Positions 57,696 to 64,000 of a DNA stretch of 64,000 nucleotides are shown here, piece by piece. The notes under the pieces were generated by a model. It searched no databases. It saw only the letters and a program-made list of their open reading frames with translations, and was not told where the DNA came from. Positions within the stretch are counted from its first letter, which is position 1. Every line of letters starts with the position of its first letter. The position numbers were made by a program, and so were the translations under genes. Source of the DNA: CAZTDU01 sp964617355 (lineage in GTDB: Bacteria; Pseudomonadota; Gammaproteobacteria; Burkholderiales; SG8-39); the NCBI GenBank assembly GCA_964617355.1, contig CAZTXP010000039.1:18764-82763 (forward strand), read 5' to 3'.

Positions 57696-60600
57696 ATGTT
57701 CAAGTGGCTCCTCGACGCGAGTCTCGGCAACCGGCTGCTGGTGCTGATCGCCAGCGCGGTGCTGATGGCCGCCGGCGCATTCACGCTTTCGCGCACGCCG
57801 GTGGATGTCTTTCCCGATCTCAACAAGCCGACCGTCACCGTCATGACCGAGTCCGGCGGCATGGCCGCGGAGGAGGTAGAGCAGCTCATCACCTTCCCGC
57901 TGGAAGCCGTCATGAACGGCTTGCCCGGCGTGGAGTCGGTGCGCTCGGTATCGAGCGCGGGGCTCTCCTTCGTCTACGTGTCGTTCGACTGGAGCACCGA
58001 GATCTTCCGGGCGCGGCAGATGGTCTCGGAGCGGCTCTCGACCATGGAGGGCGCCCTCCCCGCCGGCGTGGTGCCGCGCATGGGACCGATCAGTTCGATC
58101 ATGGGCGAGATCCTGCAGGTCGCCATTCCGGTGGACGCGAAGAAGATCTCGCCGATGCAGGTGCGCGAGTACGCGGACTGGGTGCTACGACCGCGTCTCA
58201 TGGCCATCCCCGGCGTGGCGCAGGTGATCCCGATCGGCGGCGAGGTGCGCCAGTTTCAGGTCCAGCCCAATACGCTGCGCATGGCGGAGCTGGGCATCGC
58301 GCACGAGCAGCTGGAGTCCGCCCTGAAGGGGTTCTCCGCCAACACCTCCGGCGGCTTCCTGGAGTTGAACGGCCGCGAATACCTGATTCGCCACCTCGGC
58401 CGCACCTCGCGGCTGGACGACCTGAAGAACCTCGCTCTGACGGCGAGGAATGGCCAGCCGATCCTGCTGCGCCAGATCGCGGAGGTGAGCTTCGCCGCCG
58501 CCATCAAGCGCGGCGACGCCGGTTTCGAAGGCAAGCCGGCCGTGATCCTCGGCATCCAGAAGCAGCCGACGGCGGACACGGTCTCGCTGACCCGCACCAT
58601 CGAGGCGGCGCTGGCGGACCTGACCAAGTCGCTGCCGCCCGGCATGGAGGCGCCGCGCGTCACGTTCCGGCAGGCGAGCTTCATCGAGGCGTCCATCGGC
58701 ACGCTGGAGGGCAAGCTCCTCGGCGCCTCGGTGTTCGTCGCGTTGATCCTGCTGCTCTTCCTCGGCACGCTGCGGCCGACGCTGATCGCGCTGACGGCGA
58801 TCCCGGTGTCGATCTTCATGACGGCGCTCGTGTTCCGGTACTTCGGCCTGTCGATCAACACGATGACGCTGGGCGGCCTCGCCATCGCCATCGGCGGCCT
58901 GGTCGACGACGCGGTCGTCGGCGTGGAGAACGTCATGCGCCGCCTGCGCGAAGGGCGCGCCAGCCATCCGGAACACCGCCTCGCGCCGCTCGAGGTGGTG
59001 GCGAAGGCCACGCTGGAGGTGCGCTCCGCGATCCTCTACGCCACCGTGATCATCGTGCTCGTGTTCGTGCCCCTCTTTGCGCTGCCGGGCATGGAGGGAC
59101 GCCTGTTCGTGCCGCTCGGTGTCGCGTTCATCGTCTCGACGCTCGCCTCGCTGGTGGTGTCCGTGACGCTCACGCCGGTACTCGCCTACTACCTCCTGCC
59201 GCGGATGAAGTCGCTGGCGCACGGCGACACGAAGCTGCTCGCGTGGCTGAAGGCGCGCTACCGCAACGGCCTGGTCGTCGTGCTGCGCCACCCCCGCGCC
59301 GCGCTGGCCGCCGGCGCCGCCTCCGTGGCGCTCGCCGCCGCCACGGTGCCGTTCTTTCCCACGTCGTTCCTGCCGCCCTTCAACGAGGGCACGCTGCTCA
59401 TCGGCATGCGCCTCAATCCCGGCGTGACGCTGGCCGAATCCTCGGCGCTCGCGCAGGAAGCCGAGGTGCTGGTGCGGCAGGTACCGGAGGTGACGCACGT
59501 CGGCCGCCGCAGTGGGCGCGCGGAGCTGGACGAGCACGCGGAAGGCGTACACGTAAGCGAACTGGACGTCGGCCTCAAGCCGGCGGCCGAACTCCAGCGG
59601 CCGATGGCCGCGATCCTGGCCGACATCCGCGCGCGGCTGGTCAACCTGCCCGCGGCCGTGGCGATCGGCCAGCCGATCTCGCATCGCATCGACCACATGC
59701 TCTCCGGCGTGCGTTCGCAGATCGCCATCAAGCTCTTCGGCGAGGATCTAGACACGCTGCGTGGCCAGGCCGAGGCGCTGCGCTCGAAGTTGGCGGGCAT
59801 CCCCGGCCTCGCGGACCTGGAAGTCGAGAAGCAGGTGCTCGCGCCGCAGATCAAGGTGCGTGTCGACTATGCGCTTGCGGCGCAGTACGGCGTGCCGACG
59901 CCGCAGGTGCTCGCAGCGCTGCAGGGGCTGGTCGAGGGCGAGCGCGTCGCGCAGATCATCGAGGGCGGCCGCCGCTTTGCGCTGGTGGTGCGCCTGCCCG
60001 AGTCGGCGCGGTCCGTGGAGGGCCTAGCGCGCGTGCTGATCGACACGCCCTCGGGGCGCGTGCCTCTCTCGAAGATCGCCGTCATCGAAGACAGCGACGG
60101 GCCGAACCAGATCAGCCGCGACGACGGCCGCCGCCGTATCGTGATCTCGGCCAACGCGCAGGGCCGCGCGCTGTCGGAGGTCGTGGCGGACATCCGTCGC
60201 GCCGTCGCCGACACCCCGTTGCCCGAAGGCTACTTCGTCACGCTCGGCGGCCAGTTCCAGGCGCAGGAAGAGGCGTCCCGGCTCGTGGGCCTGCTGTCCA
60301 TCGTGTCGCTGGTGCTGATGTTCGTCGTGCTGTACGGCCGGTACCAGTCCACGACGCTGTCGGTGCTCGTCATGGCCAACATTCCGCTCGCGCTGGTCGG
60401 CGCGGTCGCGGGCCTGTGGCTGTCCGGGCAGCCCCTGTCGGTGGCGGCGCTGGTCGGCTTCATCACGCTGGCGGGGATCTCGGTGCGCAACGGCATCCTC
60501 AAGGTGAGCCACTACCTCAACCTGATGCGTACCGAGGGCGAGCGCTTCGACCACGCGATGATCGTGCGCGGGTCGCTGGAGCGGTTGGCGCCCGTGCTGA

Positions 60601-60815
60601 TGACGGCGCTCGTCACCGCGTTCGCGCTCGCCCCGTTGCTGCTGGAGGCGGAGCGCCCCGGCACCGAGATCCTGCATCCGGTGGCCGTGGTGATCTTCTC
60701 CGGCCTCGTCAGCTCGACCCTGCTCGACACGTTCCTGACGCCTGCGCTGTTCTGGCTCTTCGGCCGCAAGGACGCCGAACGCCTGGCCGGCGACGGGACG
60801 AAGGACGCCTTCTGA
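57696..60815 (+). CDS. CzcA-type heavy-metal RND pump (second module)
   Basis: Protein of 1039 residues. MFKWLLDASLGNRLLVLIAS, then PVDVFPDLNKPTVTVMTESGG, as in the first-module CzcA. Helix 4 is GGLVDDAVVGVENV: Asp404, Asp405 and Glu411 are kept but the third aspartate of the first-module pump is Gly409. Whole-length similarity to the first CzcA is high by eye. Metal unknown. Followed by the periplasmic protein gene. Confidence 0.93.
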   Translation: MFKWLLDASLGNRLLVLIASAVLMAAGAFTLSRTPVDVFPDLNKPTVTVMTESGGMAAEEVEQLITFPLEAVMNGLPGVESVRSVSSAGLSFVYVSFDWSTEIFRARQMVSERLSTMEGALPAGVVPRMGPISSIMGEILQVAIPVDAKKISPMQVREYADWVLRPRLMAIPGVAQVIPIGGEVRQFQVQPNTLRMAELGIAHEQLESALKGFSANTSGGFLELNGREYLIRHLGRTSRLDDLKNLALTARNGQPILLRQIAEVSFAAAIKRGDAGFEGKPAVILGIQKQPTADTVSLTRTIEAALADLTKSLPPGMEAPRVTFRQASFIEASIGTLEGKLLGASVFVALILLLFLGTLRPTLIALTAIPVSIFMTALVFRYFGLSINTMTLGGLAIAIGGLVDDAVVGVENVMRRLREGRASHPEHRLAPLEVVAKATLEVRSAILYATVIIVLVFVPLFALPGMEGRLFVPLGVAFIVSTLASLVVSVTLTPVLAYYLLPRMKSLAHGDTKLLAWLKARYRNGLVVVLRHPRAALAAGAASVALAAATVPFFPTSFLPPFNEGTLLIGMRLNPGVTLAESSALAQEAEVLVRQVPEVTHVGRRSGRAELDEHAEGVHVSELDVGLKPAAELQRPMAAILADIRARLVNLPAAVAIGQPISHRIDHMLSGVRSQIAIKLFGEDLDTLRGQAEALRSKLAGIPGLADLEVEKQVLAPQIKVRVDYALAAQYGVPTPQVLAALQGLVEGERVAQIIEGGRRFALVVRLPESARSVEGLARVLIDTPSGRVPLSKIAVIEDSDGPNQISRDDGRRRIVISANAQGRALSEVVADIRRAVADTPLPEGYFVTLGGQFQAQEEASRLVGLLSIVSLVLMFVVLYGRYQSTTLSVLVMANIPLALVGAVAGLWLSGQPLSVAALVGFITLAGISVRNGILKVSHYLNLMRTEGERFDHAMIVRGSLERLAPVLMTALVTAFALAPLLLEAERPGTEILHPVAVVIFSGLVSSTLLDTFLTPALFWLFGRKDAERLAGDGTKDAF

Positions 60816-60852
60816 TGCCGCGCCGTTTTTTCCACCCACGAAAGGAGCTCCC

Positions 60853-61224
60853 ATGAAGACCTTCGCGTTCGTCCTTGCGCTCGGCCTGACCGCATCCGTG
60901 CAGGCAGCGGACCGTCACGGCCACGACCACCAGCCGCTGCACGGCGGCGTCGTCGCCGAAGTGAAGGACGTGGACTACGAACTCGTCGCGAAACCCGACC
61001 TCGTGCAGCTCTACGTGCGCGACCACGGCAAGACGCCCGACCTGAGCAAGGCGAGCGCGAAGCTCGTGCTGCTGGCCGGAACGGAGAAGCAGGAAGTCGA
61101 GCTGAAGCCCGTCGGCGACCTGCTGGAGGCCCGCGGCAGCTTCAAGGTCCCGGCCGGGACGAAGGCGGTGGCGCAGGGCACGATCGCCGGCAAGGCGTTC
61201 ACCGCGCGTTTCGTGCTCAAGTAG
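60853..61224 (+). CDS. Small periplasmic protein of the efflux island (second copy)
   Basis: Protein of 123 residues with signal peptide (LTASVQAA) and AAAGGAG ribosome binding site. The mature start is DRHGHDHQPLHGGVV (four His in a short run), then a beta-rich core (DYELVAKPD, LVQLYVRDHGK, ASAKLVLLAG). It occupies the same position after czcA as the protein at 46897 and shares its core pattern. Probably metal-binding; function unknown. Confidence 0.75.
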   Translation: MKTFAFVLALGLTASVQAADRHGHDHQPLHGGVVAEVKDVDYELVAKPDLVQLYVRDHGKTPDLSKASAKLVLLAGTEKQEVELKPVGDLLEARGSFKVPAGTKAVAQGTIAGKAFTARFVLK

Positions 61225-61231
61225 CCGGCGT

Positions 61232-61246
61232 GGCGCGCATCGCGCC
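61232..61246. terminator. Stem-loop between convergent genes at the island end
   Basis: GGCGCG - CAT - CGCGCC, six perfect base pairs in the 41 bases between the convergent periplasmic-protein and CDF genes. No T-tract. Confidence 0.3.
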
Positions 61247-61265
61247 GCGATTCGTTAGTGCGCGC

Positions 61266-61877
61266 TCAGCCAGGACTGCGTGGCGCGAGCTCTGAATGCG
61301 CCTGCCGGATGACGCTCGCCGCCGCGCTCAGCGCGAGCGTCGCCATCACCCCGGCGACCGCGAGATCGGGCCACGCGGCGCCCGTTGCGCCGACGCCGGC
61401 GGCGGCGCCGATCACCGCGACGTTGCCGATCGCGTCGTTGCGCGAGCACAGCCAGACGGAGCGCATGTTGGCGTCGCCCTCGCGGTGCGCGTAGAGCATC
61501 CATGCCACGCCGACATTCGCCGCGAGGGCGGCGAGGCCAACCGCGCCCATCGTCAGCGGCTCGGGTGGCGTGCCCGTCCAGAGTCCCCACGTCGCCCTCC
61601 CGATGACGTACAGGCCAAACGCGCCCATCGAGAGCCCCTTCACAAGCGCGGCGCGCGATCGCCAGATTGCGGCGAGCGCCAGCACCGCAAGCGACAGCCC
61701 GTAATTCGCGGCATCGCCAGCGAAGTCGATCGCGTCCGCGAGCAGCGACACCGAGCCGGCGGCGGCGCTAGCGACGATCTCGACGAGGAACATCCCCGCA
61801 TTGACGAGCAAGGCGATCCACAGCGCGCGGCGATACCTCGGACCGACCGGCGGGGTTGCGCAGCAGGAAGCGCTCAT
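61266..61877 (-). CDS. Cation-diffusion-facilitator-like transporter, membrane domain only
   Basis: Protein of 203 residues from the ATG at 61877, where GGAG lies seven bases upstream; ATG 61883 adds two residues. About six transmembrane helices. SLLADAIDFAGDAANYGLSLA and SVWLCSRNDAIGNVAVI hold the HxxxD/DxxxD-type metal pairs in helices 2 and 5 of the CDF family. The C-terminal cytoplasmic domain of full CDF proteins is absent. SASCC at the N terminus adds two cysteines. Controlled by the divergent MerR-type promoter. Confidence 0.8.
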   Translation of the reverse strand: MSASCCATPPVGPRYRRALWIALLVNAGMFLVEIVASAAAGSVSLLADAIDFAGDAANYGLSLAVLALAAIWRSRAALVKGLSMGAFGLYVIGRATWGLWTGTPPEPLTMGAVGLAALAANVGVAWMLYAHREGDANMRSVWLCSRNDAIGNVAVIGAAAGVGATGAAWPDLAVAGVMATLALSAAASVIRQAHSELAPRSPG

Positions 61878-61906
61878 GTCCATGCTCCAGAGACTAGACT
61901 GAGTGC

Positions 61907-61937
61907 ATTCCAGACCCTGAAGCCGCTATAGAGTCAA
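61907..61937 (-). promoter_or_regulatory. MerR-family (CadR/PbrR-like) promoter of the CDF gene
   Basis: On the minus strand, TTGACT (61937-61932) is followed by a 19-base spacer and TGGAAT as -10 (61912-61907). The spacer starts CTATAGCGGCTTCAGGGT and closely resembles the operator of CadR/PbrR-type regulators. The long 19-base spacer is the mark of MerR-activated promoters. It lies between the CDF gene and the divergent merR gene and probably serves both. Confidence 0.8.
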
Positions 61938-61947
61938 GGATCACCCC

Positions 61948-62457
61948 ATGCGAATCGGCGAACTCGCCCGCCAGGCCGGAGTAGACGTGCAGACGGTACG
62001 CTACTACGAGCGCGAAGGGCTCTTGCCCGCACCCGCCCGCGAGCGGTCAGGCTATCGCACGTACCTTGCCCGACATCTCGAGAACCTGCTGTTCATCCGG
62101 CATTGCCGTTCGCTTGACATGCCGCTTGCCGACATCCGGGAGATCCTTGCGCTGGTCAACGACCGGGGCGTCGAGTGCAGCCGGGTGGACGAAATCGTGA
62201 TCGTCCACCTCGCTCGAGTGCGCCGGAAGCTGGCGGCGCTGCGCGAGCTCGAGACCGGCCTAGAACGCCTTCGAAGTCTATGCGAGGCCGGTCATCGGGT
62301 AGCGGACTGCGGCATCCTGAAGGAACTGATTCACGCCGCACACGGCGAAGCTTGCGCGTGCCATCCCGGGAAGGCGCGCGGCGACCGTGTCATCTCGCCG
62401 GCAGGATCATCTGCGTCTGCGTCACCACGGCGAGGAGCTTGCCGGCCTCGTTCGTGA
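61948..62457 (+). CDS. MerR-family Cd(II)/Pb(II)-type transcriptional regulator (CadR/PbrR-like)
   Basis: Protein of 169 residues. Winged-helix DNA-binding domain (MRIGELARQAGVDVQTVRYYEREGLLP), then the dimer helix. Cysteines appear at the CadR/PbrR positions: one before the dimer helix (GVECSRVDE), one in RSLCEAG, one in VADCGILK. A His/Cys-rich end (HAAHGEACACHPG) follows, and the last about 25 residues are Arg/Ser/Pro-rich with no clear homology. The gene end overlaps the convergent thioesterase by 68 bases. It activates the CDF gene and perhaps parts of the island. Confidence 0.88.
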   Translation: MRIGELARQAGVDVQTVRYYEREGLLPAPARERSGYRTYLARHLENLLFIRHCRSLDMPLADIREILALVNDRGVECSRVDEIVIVHLARVRRKLAALRELETGLERLRSLCEAGHRVADCGILKELIHAAHGEACACHPGKARGDRVISPAGSSASASPRRGACRPRS

Positions 62458-62794
62458 TGCGCGTGGTCCACACCTGCGTGGTGCGGCCGCGGTGCATCGG
62501 CGTGGATTCGCCGATCACCTTCGTGCCCGTGGGCGCCGCGCCGAGGAAGTTGGTCTTCGACTCGATGGTCGTGGTGCGCGCGCCTTCCGGCATGTTCATG
62601 ACCGTGCCCACCGCGCCGAGGGTGTCGGCGAAGGCCATGTAGGCGCCGCCGTGCAGGGTCTTGCCGGTGGTGCAGAGGTCCTCGCGCACCCGCATTTCGG
62701 CGAGCACCCGGTCCTTCGTGATGTCGATGAGCTTCACGCCCATCGTGCCCGGGAACATCGAGTCGATGCGCTTCTGGATCACCTCGGCGTTCAT
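62390..62794 (-). CDS. PaaI-family hotdog thioesterase
   Basis: Protein of 134 residues with the active-site signature GKTLHGGAYMAFADTLGAVG and strand ARTTTIESKTNFLGAAPTGTKVIGE. It hydrolyses acyl- or aryl-CoA; the substrate is unknown. It is 10 bases behind the dehydrogenase gene. A different paralogue lies at 39761. Confidence 0.88.
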   Translation of the reverse strand: MNAEVIQKRIDSMFPGTMGVKLIDITKDRVLAEMRVREDLCTTGKTLHGGAYMAFADTLGAVGTVMNMPEGARTTTIESKTNFLGAAPTGTKVIGESTPMHRGRTTQVWTTRITNEAGKLLAVVTQTQMILPAR

Positions 62795-62804
62795 CGCGTC
62801 CTCC

Positions 62805-63761
62805 TCAGATGATGCGGTTCATCGGCTCGCCGCGCTCCCACGCCTCGATGACGTCGATCAGCTCGTCGGCGAGGCGCTGCTTCGCCTCGGCCGAGGCCCA
62901 GGCGATGTGCGGCGTGACGATCAGGTTCGGGATGCCCGGCTCCAGCAGCGCGTTGCCGTTCACCGGCGGCTCCTCGGGGAGCACGTCCACCGCCGCGGCA
63001 TGGATGCGGCGCTCCTTCAGCGCGGCGACGAGCGCTGTCTCGTCGACGAGCTTGCCGCGCGCGGTGTTGACCAGGATCGCGGTGCGCTTCATCGCCGCCA
63101 GTTCCGGCGCGCCGATCATGCGGTCGGTCTCGGGCGTGTGCGGGCAGTGCAGCGACAGCACGTCGGCCTGCGCCAGCACCTCGTCGAACGGCGCGTAGCC
63201 CGGTCGCGGCTCGCGCGCGCCCTTGCGGTCGGCGAACAGCACGCGCATCTCGAGCGCGCGGCCCAGGCGCGCCGTGGCCTGCCCGAGCACGCCACGCCCG
63301 ACGATGCCGAGCGTCTTGCCCTGCAGGTCGCGGATCGGGAAGTCGCCGAGGTAGAAGCGCGGGGACTGCTGCCACGCGCCTTCCGCGACCCGGCGCTGGT
63401 ACGAAGGCAGGTTCCGGCTCGCGGCGAGCATCAGCATCAGCACGTGCTCGGAGACGGAGTGCTTTCCATAGTCGCGCACGTTCGCCACCGCCACGCCGCG
63501 CTCGCGGCAGGCGTCGAGGTCGATGCTCTCGGTGCCGGTGGCGGCGACGGCGATGAACTTCAGCGACGGATTGGTCTCGATCGCCTCGCGGGGCAGGCGC
63601 ACCTTGTTCGAGATCGCGATGGTGGCGCCGGCGAGCCGCCCGGCGATCTGCTCGGTGGTCGTCTCGGCGTGCTCCACCCACTCGTGCGGGAAATCGGGGC
63701 GGCGCAGCAGTACGCGCGGGTCGAGCGTCGCGCGCTGCAGGTAGACGATGCGATGTGTCAC
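62805..63761 (-). CDS. D-2-hydroxyacid dehydrogenase (NAD-dependent)
   Basis: Protein of 318 residues from a GTG, giving MTHRIVYLQRATLDP, as in relatives; an upstream TTG at 63782 is possible. NAD loop GIVGRGVLGQATARLG. The catalytic Arg is in NTARGKLVDE, the Glu in LPEEPP and the His in TPHIAW. Resembles glycerate dehydrogenase / hydroxypyruvate reductase; the substrate is not certain. Confidence 0.9.
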   Translation of the reverse strand: MTHRIVYLQRATLDPRVLLRRPDFPHEWVEHAETTTEQIAGRLAGATIAISNKVRLPREAIETNPSLKFIAVAATGTESIDLDACRERGVAVANVRDYGKHSVSEHVLMLMLAASRNLPSYQRRVAEGAWQQSPRFYLGDFPIRDLQGKTLGIVGRGVLGQATARLGRALEMRVLFADRKGAREPRPGYAPFDEVLAQADVLSLHCPHTPETDRMIGAPELAAMKRTAILVNTARGKLVDETALVAALKERRIHAAAVDVLPEEPPVNGNALLEPGIPNLIVTPHIAWASAEAKQRLADELIDVIEAWERGEPMNRII

Positions 63762-63829
63762 ACTCTGCGAAATGCCGTCCAAGGGTCGTTGATTCTATCC
63801 ACCTGCCGCACTAGCCTTCGCCTTCCGCC

Positions 63830-64000
63830 ATGAGACACCTCGCCCTCGTCGCCGCACTGCTTGCATCCTTCGCCGCGTCGGCGCAGGACTACCCCTCGCG
63901 CCCGCTGCGCATGATCGTGCCGTATCCGCCGGGCGCGCTCACCGACACGCTCGGCCGCGCGATCGCGGATCGCCTCGCCACCGCGCTGAAGCAGCCGGTG
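63830..64000 (+). CDS. Bug-family (tripartite tricarboxylate transporter type) binding protein, N-terminal part
   Basis: Starts at ATG 63830 and runs off the window. A signal peptide (ALLASFAASAQ) is followed by DYPSRPLRMIVPYPPGALTDTLGRAIADRLATAL, the start typical of Bug/TctC extracytoplasmic receptors, which are abundant in Burkholderiales-like betaproteobacteria. The ligand cannot be inferred. Confidence 0.85.
   Translation, partial: MRHLALVAALLASFAASAQDYPSRPLRMIVPYPPGALTDTLGRAIADRLATALKQPV

Noticed and set aside
40261..62460. Mobile element carrying the metal island
   Set aside because: No transposase, integrase, tRNA target or flanking direct repeat was seen; horizontal origin is possible but not supported here.

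Overview
The window is a high-GC, gene-dense chromosomal stretch from what looks like a betaproteobacterium. The inference rests on gene order: the lptM-lysA / cyaY / mrcA / pilMNOPQ / aroK-aroB / gltB-gltD block, together with glmU-glmS, is typical of Burkholderiales-like genomes. No rRNA, tRNA, CRISPR array, insertion sequence or phage gene was seen, and no gene-free stretch exceeds about 230 bases.

Layout. 1-1.9 kb: end of a cytochrome b561-like gene, a cytochrome c', an ECF sigma factor and its membrane-anchored putative anti-sigma factor. 2.0-5.7 kb: a cyanate/nitrate-type ABC importer plus cyanase (cynS), preceded by a sigma-54 type promoter, i.e. a probably nitrogen-controlled cyanate-scavenging operon. 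13.6-5.7 kb (minus strand): seven tightly packed genes, lptM, lysA, an RND efflux adaptor and pump, a NYN/LOTUS protein, a GNAT acetyltransferase and a glutathione S-transferase. 13.6-29.5 kb: cyaY, penicillin-binding protein 1A (mrcA, opposite strand), the type IV pilus assembly operon pilMNOPQ ending in a clear intrinsic terminator, aroK-aroB and the two glutamate synthase subunits. Two related palindromic elements sit on the stop codons of gltB and gltD. 29.6-34.9 kb (minus strand): a phosphonate-type ABC importer with one ATPase, two permeases and three tandem paralogous binding proteins. 35.0-40.2 kb: glmU, glmS, a PYROXD2-like FAD oxidoreductase and a thioesterase.

40.3-62.5 kb is the accessory heart of the window: a heavy-metal efflux island. 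Two copies of a CzcI-like / CzcC / CzcB / CzcA / small periplasmic protein module flank a DUF411 / CusF / CusC / CusB / CusA copper-silver type module. The island ends with a short cation-diffusion-facilitator-like transporter and a divergent CadR/PbrR-type MerR regulator that share a near-canonical MerR-family promoter. In the first module the adaptor is a single fused polypeptide; in the second the same two parts are separate overlapping genes. A periplasmic domain with an ELV...L(Y/H)(V/L) pattern seems to recur in four proteins of the island. A 37-codon reading frame with a strong ribosome binding site, behind a CueR-like promoter, may head the island.

62.4-64.0 kb: a second thioesterase, a D-2-hydroxyacid dehydrogenase and the start of a tripartite-tricarboxylate-type (Bug) binding protein that runs off the end.

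All functional names are from recognised sequence motifs and gene order; no database search was run.
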